Source: Kutzneria sp035492655
GTDB taxonomy: Bacteria; Actinomycetota; Actinomycetes; Mycobacteriales; Pseudonocardiaceae
Assembly: GCA_035492655.1 (NCBI GenBank)
Contig: DATJJB010000253.1
Span: 1-29,164 of the forward strand
Length of the DNA: 29,164 nucleotides
Direction of reading: 5' to 3'
Shown here in pieces: positions 1-6,684 of the stretch. Below the pieces are notes generated by a model, which was not told where the DNA came from, ran no database searches, and saw only the letters and a list, made by a program, of their open reading frames with translations. The number at the start of each line of letters is the position of its first letter. Position 1 is the stretch's first letter. The translations under genes were made by a program, and so were the position numbers.

Positions 1-522
1 CCGGTCACGCCGGAATCCGTGTGGACAACAGGCTTTTCCCGCGCGGACTTCGACCGCGCCCGGGCCACCTTGGCCGCCGGGCCGGCCGTACTGCGGGACT
101 ACACCAAGTCCATGAAGCACTACTGGGATGAGGCCGCGTTCATTCCCGACCTGGCCGACGCCGATGCGGCCTGGGCGGTTGCCGCCCGCTTCCTAGAACT
201 CCGCGACGAAGAACGGACCGGCGGCTTCGTGCTGCGGCGCTTCGAGGACTTCGTCGGCCCCGAGCTGCGCACGTGGTGGGTCGACGGCGAGTGCCGGATC
301 ATCGGCCCGCATCCCGACCTGCCGGCCGAAACCGTTGTCCCGCAACCGGATCTCGCAGCCATCCAGCCACTGGTTGCCGAGCTGGCGCTGCCGTTCGTCA
401 CGGTGGACGTCGTGCGGCGGGCCGACGGCGGGTGGCGGGTGGTGGAGCTGGGCGACGGCCAGGTCAGTGACCGGCCGGCGGCGGTTTCGCCGGAGGCGCT
501 GGTGGAGATGCTGTTCAGCTGA
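1..522 (+). CDS. ATP-grasp domain protein, C-terminal part (5' end outside window)
   Basis: The frame is open from the first base, so the gene begins upstream; a GTG at 19 is in frame but is not a convincing start because the reading continues before it. The visible ~170 residues look like the C-terminal half of an ATP-grasp ligase of the R2K-like type: the stretch FVLRRFEDFVGPELRTWWVD followed by an Ile-Gly-Pro-His-Pro-Asp segment and the late VVELGDGQVSDRP motif, where the Glu and Asp/Gln would contribute to Mg-ATP binding. Such enzymes join a carboxylate to an amine or thiol with ATP; the substrate cannot be told. It ends tail-to-tail with the next gene, with an 8-base overlap of the 3' ends. 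Confidence 0.75.
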   Translation, partial: PVTPESVWTTGFSRADFDRARATLAAGPAVLRDYTKSMKHYWDEAAFIPDLADADAAWAVAARFLELRDEERTGGFVLRRFEDFVGPELRTWWVDGECRIIGPHPDLPAETVVPQPDLAAIQPLVAELALPFVTVDVVRRADGGWRVVELGDGQVSDRPAAVSPEALVEMLFS

Positions 523-1312
523 CGCGATGGATGCGGCTGATGTTCTCGGCCAGCAGGTCGTCGTGGGTGATGGCGAAGTCGCCGTTGGGGAGCGGCCCGT
601 GGAAGACGTCGCCGATGACGGCGTCGGGCAGGAACTGGCGGAGTTTGTGGCGCATACCGGGGGAGTAGTCGACGGCCCAGCCCCAGTCGGGGCCGCCGGC
701 GTCGGTGCTGAAGGCGACGCGGTGATCAACCTGGACGGGCTCGCCGAGCGAGGGAACGCCGCCGGTATGGCAGTCGAGGGCGGGGGCGACGAGCAGGTCA
801 GGGTCGGTGGGGGAGTACCAGAGCAGCAAGGGCTTGGCCCGCTGCGCCTCGGCGTTGTCGAAGCAGCACAGCAACATCGCGTGCCGCGGGTAGTGGTCGG
901 CGTAGAAGGCCAGCAGATCGGGGTCGAAGTGGGGGCGTTTGTGCGGCGGGACCTGGTGCAGCGCGGACGGCAGCAGAGTGGTGTCGGAGGCCAGCACCAT
1001 GGTGTAGATGTCGTGCTCGAACACCTGGACGTCGACTTCAGCGCTCATGTACGCGATCGTGCCGCCGGCGGCGGGCTCGCAGGCCCGGCCGATGCGGTCG
1101 AGGAAATCGACGTCGCGGCCTACGGACACCAGGTTGCCGGGCGTCAGGCCGACGGCGGGCAGGTGCAGCAGCATGGCGTTGGGGCCGGCGGCCAGGTTGA
1201 CGGCGGTGTTCTGGTACCCGAGCACATGTAAGACCCCAAACGCCGGATGGGTCTTACGGCCGACGTAGAGGGTCGTGCCGGTGAAGTCGGCCGAGGCCGC
1301 CGAGACACACAT
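515..1312 (-). CDS. Conserved protein of unknown function
   Basis: About 265 residues from an ATG at 1312, chosen because it lies 4 bases after the stop of the upstream PLP-enzyme gene, which suggests translational linkage; an in-frame start at 1354 would overlap that gene. No family recognised. Visible features: a start MCVSAASADFTGTTLYVG, scattered His/Cys/Asp residues (a CCFDNAEAQ segment, HKRPHFDPD, LDCHTGGVP), no signal peptide and no obvious membrane segment, so probably cytosolic. Codon use is ordinary for the window. Placement directly downstream of a Cys/Met enzyme hints at a shared transcript but gives no function. Confident as a gene, not as to role. Confidence 0.7.
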   Translation of the reverse strand: MCVSAASADFTGTTLYVGRKTHPAFGVLHVLGYQNTAVNLAAGPNAMLLHLPAVGLTPGNLVSVGRDVDFLDRIGRACEPAAGGTIAYMSAEVDVQVFEHDIYTMVLASDTTLLPSALHQVPPHKRPHFDPDLLAFYADHYPRHAMLLCCFDNAEAQRAKPLLLWYSPTDPDLLVAPALDCHTGGVPSLGEPVQVDHRVAFSTDAGGPDWGWAVDYSPGMRHKLRQFLPDAVIGDVFHGPLPNGDFAITHDDLLAENISRIHRVS

Positions 1313-1316
1313 GGCG

Positions 1317-2558
1317 TCAGACAGTAGCCGCCAAGGCGTCTTCGACGTCGGCAATGAGCGCTTCGGGGTCCTCGATGCCGCAGGAGAGGCGGATCATGCC
1401 GTCGTCGATACGGGCGGCGACGCGCTCCGCCGGCGTGAGGGAGAAGTGGGAGGAGTTGAACGGAGTGCTGACCAGGGTCTCGACGCCGCCGAGGCTGGTG
1501 GCTTCGGACGCGACGGTGAGCCGTCGCATGACGGCGAGCGCCCGGGAATCGCCGCCCCGGACGGTGAAAGCGACCATGGCGCCGCGGCGGTCGGGACGCA
1601 TGACCCGGTCGGCGATGTCGCCGGAGGGGTAGCGAACGGAGACGACCTCGGGGTTGGCGGCGAGGCGGGCGGCCAGCCGGGAAGCGGTGGCGCAGGAGCG
1701 TTCCAGCCGGAGGGCGAACGTCTGGATCCCGCGCCACACCAGGAAAGCCGCGTGCGGGTCGAGGCAGCCACCGAAGGTGATCACCCGCTTCTGCACCTCG
1801 GTAACGGTGTCGGCGTTACCGAGCACCACGCCGGCGATGACGTCGGAGTGCCCGCTGAGGAACTTGGTCGCCGAGTGCACGACGACGTCGGCCCCGTGCT
1901 GCACCGGGTTGACGGTGTACGGGGTGGCGAAAGTGTTGTCCACCACCAGCTTCGCGTCGGCGGCGTGGGCAAGGGTGGCCAGCGTCGGCAGGTCGGTGAG
2001 GTCGAGCTGGGGGTTGGACAGGGTTTCGGCGTAGACGATGGCGGTCGGCGCGTCGGCGATGGCCTCGGCCCAGGCGCCGATATCGGTGGCATCGACCATG
2101 ACGACCTCCACGCCCAGCGCCGGCAGGTCGCGCACGAGCAGGTCCCGGGTGTCGCCGTAGACCTGCCGGGCGGCGACGATCCGGCGGGGCCGAGCAGGTG
2201 CGGACAGGCGCTGCGAGTCGTCGCGGGCGTTGGCGATGTGGCCGGGCTGGGCACTGGCGGACTGACCCCGGGGGCGGTCGGTGGTCAGCAGCGTGAGCAG
2301 CGTGGTGGCGATGGCCGCCATGCCCGAGGACGTCATCAGGGCGGCCTCGGCCCCCTCCAGCTCGGCGATCTCGGCCGCGGCGGCGTCCACGGTGGGGTTG
2401 GCGAACCGGCTGTACCAGTGCTCGCGCAGCCCACCCTCCTGGATGTCCTTGTACGCCAGGTCGTCCAGATAGAAGGTGGCCGACTGGTAGATCGGCGGCA
2501 CCACCGGGCGGGTACGGGCGAGGTATCCGGCGGACTTGGCGGGCCTGGCGTCGCTCAT
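1317..2558 (-). CDS. Cys/Met-metabolism PLP-dependent enzyme (cystathionine gamma-synthase/lyase-like)
   Basis: Trans-sulfuration family enzyme, about 413 residues from the ATG at 2558 (MSDARPAKSAGYL). Earlier in-frame starts at 2579 and 2609 exist, but 2609 would put the large palindrome at 2587-2615 inside the gene. Seen: Tyr-Ser-Arg at 49-51 (phosphate-binding), VYG around 133-135, Asp208 in VVDNTFATPY (PLP ring nitrogen), and the Schiff-base Lys232 in HSATKFLSGHSD; then SLGGVETL near the C-terminus. The residue after VYG is Asp, not the Cys typical of methionine gamma-lyase, so cystathionine gamma-synthase/lyase or a sulfhydrylase is more likely. Odd: about 30 extra residues (roughly 94-126, polar and Arg/Ser/Ala rich) sit where relatives have a tight turn before the VAARQVYG strand. 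Divergent from an Lrp/AsnC regulator that probably controls it. Confidence 0.88.
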   Translation of the reverse strand: MSDARPAKSAGYLARTRPVVPPIYQSATFYLDDLAYKDIQEGGLREHWYSRFANPTVDAAAAEIAELEGAEAALMTSSGMAAIATTLLTLLTTDRPRGQSASAQPGHIANARDDSQRLSAPARPRRIVAARQVYGDTRDLLVRDLPALGVEVVMVDATDIGAWAEAIADAPTAIVYAETLSNPQLDLTDLPTLATLAHAADAKLVVDNTFATPYTVNPVQHGADVVVHSATKFLSGHSDVIAGVVLGNADTVTEVQKRVITFGGCLDPHAAFLVWRGIQTFALRLERSCATASRLAARLAANPEVVSVRYPSGDIADRVMRPDRRGAMVAFTVRGGDSRALAVMRRLTVASEATSLGGVETLVSTPFNSSHFSLTPAERVAARIDDGMIRLSCGIEDPEALIADVEDALAATV

Positions 2559-2586
2559 ACGGTGGACATTACGGGCCATGAAAGCG

Positions 2587-2615
2587 GATTTGGTGGCGTC
2601 TTGCGCCACCAGATC
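2587..2615. promoter_or_regulatory. 29-bp palindrome between PLP enzyme and Lrp gene, likely Lrp operator
   Basis: Arms GATTTGGTGGCG and CGCCACCAGATC flank a 5-base centre; 11 of 12 positions pair and the inner TGGTGGCG/CGCCACCA is perfect. It lies 28 bp before the PLP-enzyme ATG and 26 bp before the lrp ATG. Lrp/AsnC proteins commonly autoregulate and control a divergent amino-acid gene, so an operator is the simplest reading. A hairpin in RNA is possible, but neither transcript is likely to include it if lrp is leaderless. Confidence 0.6.
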
Positions 2616-2629
2616 GGCGATGGGCGGCG

Positions 2630-2641
2630 GATAATCCGGCC
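2630..2641 (+). promoter_or_regulatory. Candidate -10 box and leaderless start for the Lrp gene
   Basis: GATAAT at 2630-2635 is a good -10 hexamer. Transcription starting about 7 bases later would begin at the ATG at 2642, and no Shine-Dalgarno sequence precedes that ATG, so a leaderless mRNA is likely. The -35 region falls in the right arm of the 2587-2615 palindrome, which would let a bound regulator act on it. Confidence 0.45.
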
Positions 2642-3106
2642 ATGGACGCCATCGACCGGACTATCCTCGGCGAGCTGATCCGGGACGGCCGGCTGAGCTA
2701 CCGCGACCTGGCCGCGCGGATCCGGCTGAGCCCGACCGCCACCGCCGAGCGGGTCCGCCGGCTCACCGAGGCCGGTGTCATCGCCGGCGTCCACGCGGAG
2801 ATCGACCTGGCCGCCCTCGGCCGGCCGCTGCGGGCGTTCATCGACGTCCGCCTGCGCCCCGGTCCCGACCACGGCGAGCTCGAAGCCGGCCTGCTGGCCC
2901 TGCCGGCGGTGCTGTCCGGCGCGCACGTCACCGGCCGCTGGGACTACACCCTCACCGTCGCCTGCCGTGACGTGGCGGAACTGGATGAACTGGTCATGGC
3001 CCTGCCCCGCGACTACGGCGTCATCGAAACCGACACCCGCGTGCAACTCAGAGAACTCCGGGGCTCGGGTGTCGACGCTCTCGTTCGGCTGGTCGAGCCG
3101 ACATGA
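2642..3106 (+). CDS. Lrp/AsnC family transcriptional regulator
   Basis: 154 residues, the usual length. Residues ~1-50 form the winged helix (start MDAIDRTILGELIRDGRLSY, recognition segment RIRLSPTATAERVRRL), and ~65-145 the RAM/AsnC ligand-binding domain, with GAHVTGRWDYTLTVACRDV matching the conserved Gly-x-x-Asp-Tyr core. Members form octamer-like assemblies and respond to amino acids. Its position divergent from a Cys/Met PLP enzyme, with a long shared palindrome, suggests it senses a sulfur or related amino acid and controls that gene and itself. Start ATG 2642 fits the family and the leaderless -10. It ends just before a strong bidirectional terminator. Confidence 0.92.
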   Translation: MDAIDRTILGELIRDGRLSYRDLAARIRLSPTATAERVRRLTEAGVIAGVHAEIDLAALGRPLRAFIDVRLRPGPDHGELEAGLLALPAVLSGAHVTGRWDYTLTVACRDVAELDELVMALPRDYGVIETDTRVQLRELRGSGVDALVRLVEPT

Positions 3107-3111
3107 TTCGA

Positions 3112-3147
3112 GGCCCGGTCGATCGTGCGGGCACGATCAACCGGGCC
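3112..3147. terminator. Bidirectional stem-loop terminator between lrp and argG
   Basis: Two 17-base arms (3112-3128 and 3131-3147) pair with one C-A mismatch: GGCCCGGTcGATCGTGC and GCACGATCaACCGGGCC. It lies between the convergent stops of the Lrp gene (3106) and argG (3157), and has no U-tract, as is common in high-GC actinomycetes. The best-supported hairpin in the window. Confidence 0.75.
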
Positions 3148-3156
3148 ACTGAGAAC

Positions 3157-4623
3157 TCAGTCCGTGCCGGACTCGATGGCCGCGAGGTCGAGCAGCTCGT
3201 CCTCCTCGGCCACACTGAGCGCGGACGCCTCGCCGCGAGCGGCGATGGCCTCGGCCCCGCCCGCCGGCATCGCGCCGATCAGGCCGGTCGCCGCGGCCTG
3301 GGCCGCGCCGAGCAGCTGCACCGGGTGCGCGTTGCCGACCATGCCCAGCCCGGCGTACTGCTCCAGCTTGGCCCGCGAGTCGGCGATGTCCAGGTTGCGC
3401 ATGGTGAGCTGGCCGATCCGGTCCACCGGGCCGAACGCGGCGTCCTCGGTGCGCTCCATGGACAGCTTGTCCGGGTGGTAGCTGAAGGACGGGCCGGTGG
3501 TGTCGAGGATCGAGTAGTCCTCGCCTCGCCGCAGCCGCAGCGTCACCTCGCCGGTGATGGCCATGCCGACCCAGCGTTGCAGCGACTCGCGCAGCATCAG
3601 CGACTGCGGGTCCAGCCAGCGGCCCTCGTACATCAACCGGCCGAGCCGACGGCCCTCGTTGTGGTAGCTGGCCACCGTGTCCTCGTTGTGGATGGCGTTG
3701 ACCAGCCGCTCGTACGCCGCGTGCAGCAGCGCCATGCCCGGCGCCTCGTAGATGCCCCGGCTCTTGGCCTCGATGATCCGGTTCTCGATCTGGTCGGACA
3801 TGCCCAGGCCGTGCCGGCCGCCGATGGCGTTGGCCTCCAGCACCAGGTCGACGGCGCTGCCGAACTCCTTGCCGTTGATCGTCACGGGCCGGCCCCGCTC
3901 GAAGCCGATCGTCACGTCCTCGGGCGCGATCTCGACCGCGGGGTCCCAGAACCGCACGCCCATGATCGGGTCGACGATCTCGATGCCGGTGTCCAGGTGC
4001 TCCAGCGACTTGGCCTCGTGGGTGGCGCCCCAGATGTTGGCGTCGGTGGAGTAGGCCTTCTCGGTGCTGTCCCGGTAGGGCAGGCCGTGCGCGACCAGCC
4101 ACTCGGACATCTCCTTGCGGCCGCCGAGCTCGGTGACGAAGTCGGCGTCCAGCCACGGCTTGTAGATCCGCAGCGACGGGTTGGCCAGCAGGCCGTAGCG
4201 GTAGAACCGCTCGATGTCGTTGCCCTTGAAGGTGGAGCCGTCGCCCCAGATCTGCACATCGTCCTCGAGCATGGCCCGCACCAGCAGCGTGCCGGTGACG
4301 GCGCGGCCGAGCGGCGTGGTGTTGAAGTAGGCCCGGCCCCCGGAGCGGATGTGGAACGCGCCGCAGGACAGCGCGGCCAGCCCCTCCTCGACGAGGGCGG
4401 CCTTGCAGTCGACCGCTCGGGCGATCTCGGCGCCGTACTGGTGGGCCCGCGCGGGCACCGACGAGATGTCGGGCTCGTCGTACTGGCCGATGTCAGCGGT
4501 GTAGGTGCACGGGACGGCACCCTTCTCGCGCATCCACGCGACCGCTACCGAGGTGTCGAGGCCGCCGGAGAAGGCGATCCCGACACGTTCGCCGACAGGG
4601 AGGGAAGTGAGCACCTTGGACAC
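3157..4623 (-). CDS. argG: Argininosuccinate synthase, long (E. coli-type) form
   Basis: Joins citrulline and aspartate with ATP to make argininosuccinate, the penultimate step of arginine synthesis, in the cytosol. 488 residues from GTG 4623 (V-S-K-V-L-T-S-L-P). The ATP-pyrophosphatase loop AFSGGLDTSVAVAW is near residue 20; the downstream body, including YSTDANIWGATHEAKSLEHL, SYHNEGRRLGRLMYEGRW and GPSFSYHPDKLSMERTED, is that of the longer E. coli/yeast-divergent class rather than the ~400-residue form usual in actinobacterial arg clusters. The reading frame stays open far upstream, but homology begins at this GTG. It stands alone, away from other arg genes, with its own ARG-box-like site. 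It may be a second copy or the sole argG; that cannot be decided here. Confidence 0.95.
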   Translation of the reverse strand: MSKVLTSLPVGERVGIAFSGGLDTSVAVAWMREKGAVPCTYTADIGQYDEPDISSVPARAHQYGAEIARAVDCKAALVEEGLAALSCGAFHIRSGGRAYFNTTPLGRAVTGTLLVRAMLEDDVQIWGDGSTFKGNDIERFYRYGLLANPSLRIYKPWLDADFVTELGGRKEMSEWLVAHGLPYRDSTEKAYSTDANIWGATHEAKSLEHLDTGIEIVDPIMGVRFWDPAVEIAPEDVTIGFERGRPVTINGKEFGSAVDLVLEANAIGGRHGLGMSDQIENRIIEAKSRGIYEAPGMALLHAAYERLVNAIHNEDTVASYHNEGRRLGRLMYEGRWLDPQSLMLRESLQRWVGMAITGEVTLRLRRGEDYSILDTTGPSFSYHPDKLSMERTEDAAFGPVDRIGQLTMRNLDIADSRAKLEQYAGLGMVGNAHPVQLLGAAQAAATGLIGAMPAGGAEAIAARGEASALSVAEEDELLDLAAIESGTD

Positions 4624-4630
4624 GTTGAGA

Positions 4631-4659
4631 AATATACACAGCGATGCATGATCATGCAA
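4631..4659 (-). promoter_or_regulatory. Candidate argG promoter, leaderless
   Basis: On the minus strand a -10 TATATT (4636-4631) and a weak -35 TTGCAT (4659-4654) are 17 bases apart. The -10 is 7 bases before the GTG at 4623 and there is no Shine-Dalgarno sequence, so the transcript probably begins at the start codon. Confidence 0.45.
4645..4658. promoter_or_regulatory. ARG-box-like ArgR operator
   Basis: TGCATGATCATGCA is a perfect 14-base palindrome with the 5-4-5 layout of ArgR half-sites (compare TGAAT-N4-ATTCA in E. coli and TGCAT-containing ARG boxes in Streptomyces, from memory). It covers the spacer and most of the -35 hexamer of the argG promoter, which fits arginine-dependent repression by ArgR. 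Confidence 0.6.
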
Positions 4660-4689
4660 CGCGGTAGGGTCGACGGCTGGGAGGCGATC

Positions 4690-6684
4690 ATGCGGAACAA
4701 GATCACCGGCTCGCCGTCGGGGTCGTTCGTGCAGGCCGGAGTGGTCAACGGCGACATCGTCTTCGAGGCGGAGCCGGCTCCGGTGCCGCGCCAGCTGCCA
4801 CCCGTGCCCGCGTGGTTCGTCGCCCGGGAGAGCGCGCTGGCGGCGCTGGACGCGGCCGTCACCGAGGCCGACGGGCCCGTGCTGGCGTTGATCGTCGGGG
4901 CCGGTGGCATCGGCAAGACCTGGCTGGCGGTGTGGTGGGCCCAGCACAACCTCGACCGGTTCCCGGACGGCCAGGTCTTCGTCGACCTGCGCGGCGTCGC
5001 CCCGGACGGCCAGTTCCTGCCGCCGGCGGCGGTGCTCCGCTGTGTGCTGGACGCCCTGGGGGTGCCGGCGCCTGCGGTGCCGGTGGACTTCCAGGCCCAG
5101 GTCGGGCGGTTCCGCAGCCTCGTCGCCGGCAAGCGGATGCTGTTCGTGTTCGACGACGTGCGCGACGCCGACCATGTGCGGGCGGCGCTGCCGTCGACTG
5201 CCGGCTGCGTGACGCTGGTGACCAGCCGGAACCGGCTGGACTCGCTGGACGCCTCGGTGCGGGTCGGGCTGCGGGAGTTCAGCGCCGACGAGAGCGTGGC
5301 GATGTTCGCCCGGCGGTGGGGACGCGAACGGCTGGACGCCGAGCCGGCGGCGGTGCGGAGCCTGGTCGCCGACTGCGCCGGGCTGCCCCTGGCGTTGGGA
5401 ATCGCCGCCAGCTGGGTGGCCGCGCACCAGGAGTTCCCCATCGAGGTGTTCGCCCGTGAGCTCCGGGACGCCCGATTACCGGCGCTGGACGGGCTGGAGC
5501 CAGTGCTTTCGTCGTCGTACCAGGCCCTTTCGGCCGAGCAGGCCGCCGTGTTCGCGCTGCTGGGACTGTTGCCGGGCAGTCACACCGGCATCGCGGCGAT
5601 TGCCGCGATGACCGGCGAGCCGGTGCGGCCGATTCTCCGCGCGCTGGAACGGGTTTCGCTCGTGGAGGAGCGTGCGCCCGGCCGTTGGCAGCTGCACGAC
5701 CTGGTCCGGATGTACGCCTTGTCACGGCTGGATGACTATGAAGAGCCGTTGGACCGGCTGGTCGGTTACTACGTGCGGACCGGGTTCGCGGCCGATCGGG
5801 TGCTCGATCCACGCCGGGCGGCCATCGACGTCTCCTCGGAGGCACGGTTCGAGGACCCGGCGGCGGCGGTGGCCTGGTTCGAGGCCGAACATGGCTGCCT
5901 GCTGGCGTTGCAGCGGTTCGTTGCCGAGCGTGGACGGCATGTCGACGCCTGGCGGCTGGCCTGGGTGATGCACAGTTTCCATTGGCAGCAAGGACTGGTG
6001 CGCGACCAGGCCGGCACGTGGCGGGTGGCTTTGCGTGACCGTTTGGACGATTCGTCCTCGGCCCTGGCGCGGCGGCTGTTAGGGTCCGCGCTCGTACGAA
6101 CCGGGGGCGTCGAGGACGCGTTGGTGTTGCTGGGGGAGGCTTTGGCGTTGTACAAGGGGGATCGCTGGGGCGAGGCGCATACTCATCGGTCGCTGGCCCG
6201 AGGCTGGCGGGCGGCCGGGGACGTGCCGCGGGCCCTGGCGCACGCGACCTTGGCCACCACGATGTATCGGTCGCTGGAGTCACCGGTGGACGTGGCCGAC
6301 GCGCTGGAGCTGCAAGGTCGTTACGAGACCGAGCTCGGCCGGCTGGACGAGGCGAGGGAATCCGCCGAAGCGGCGTTGGATCTGTATCGCCGCAACGGAA
6401 ATCTCGAAGGCGAAGCGACCGCGTTGGACGGGCTCGGGCACATCGAGCAGCAGTCCGGCCGGCCCGAGTCGGCCGTCCAGCATTACGAGCGGGCCCTGGC
6501 GTTGTTCGACGGCCGGCACGCCTATCACCTGGCCGAGACCTTCGACCGGTTGGCCGAGTGCCGCGCGTCGCTGGGCGACGCCGCCCGGGCCCGGGCGGCA
6601 TGGGACGGAGCCCTGGCCCTGTACGAGAATCAGCAGCGCGACGCCGATGTGACCCGGGTCCGTGGCCGACTGGACGAACTGTGA
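4690..6684 (+). CDS. NB-ARC (STAND) NTPase with C-terminal TPR repeats
   Basis: 664 residues from ATG 4690, preceded by GGGAGG at good spacing; the frame is open much further upstream, but that part is antisense to argG. Order: a short N-terminal segment with the GSFVQAGVVNGDIVFE motif (residues 11-26); NB-ARC with P-loop GAGGIGKT at 70-77 (Lys76), Walker B MLFVFDDV at 150-157, an Arg-bearing strand CVTLVTSRNRL at 173-183 and GLPLA at 231-235; a winged-helix region ending WQLHDLVRMYALSRL, the place of the MHD motif; then helical TPR-like repeats from about 400 to the end. These proteins are nucleotide-controlled switches that oligomerise on sensing a signal. No effector domain (TIR, protease, nuclease) or SARP DNA-binding domain is fused; output may go through the coupled downstream gene. 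Confidence 0.88.
   Translation: MRNKITGSPSGSFVQAGVVNGDIVFEAEPAPVPRQLPPVPAWFVARESALAALDAAVTEADGPVLALIVGAGGIGKTWLAVWWAQHNLDRFPDGQVFVDLRGVAPDGQFLPPAAVLRCVLDALGVPAPAVPVDFQAQVGRFRSLVAGKRMLFVFDDVRDADHVRAALPSTAGCVTLVTSRNRLDSLDASVRVGLREFSADESVAMFARRWGRERLDAEPAAVRSLVADCAGLPLALGIAASWVAAHQEFPIEVFARELRDARLPALDGLEPVLSSSYQALSAEQAAVFALLGLLPGSHTGIAAIAAMTGEPVRPILRALERVSLVEERAPGRWQLHDLVRMYALSRLDDYEEPLDRLVGYYVRTGFAADRVLDPRRAAIDVSSEARFEDPAAAVAWFEAEHGCLLALQRFVAERGRHVDAWRLAWVMHSFHWQQGLVRDQAGTWRVALRDRLDDSSSALARRLLGSALVRTGGVEDALVLLGEALALYKGDRWGEAHTHRSLARGWRAAGDVPRALAHATLATTMYRSLESPVDVADALELQGRYETELGRLDEARESAEAALDLYRRNGNLEGEATALDGLGHIEQQSGRPESAVQHYERALALFDGRHAYHLAETFDRLAECRASLGDAARARAAWDGALALYENQQRDADVTRVRGRLDEL

Noticed and set aside
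1313..1354. Upstream start for the unknown gene at 515-1312
   Set aside because: It would overlap the 3' end of the PLP-enzyme gene and adds residues with no support; ATG 1312 is the natural coupled start.
1275..2678. 467-codon open frame antisense to the PLP enzyme
   Set aside because: A high-GC shadow frame; Gly/Asp/Val-rich with no domain, fully covered by a clear enzyme gene.
3103..4689. Long in-frame open stretch before the NB-ARC gene
   Set aside because: It is antisense to argG, gives low-complexity Arg/Gly/Val-rich sequence, and the NB-ARC homology and ribosome site begin at 4690.
4624..5427. Open extension upstream of the argG start
   Set aside because: It runs antisense through the NB-ARC gene; ArgG homology begins at GTG 4623.
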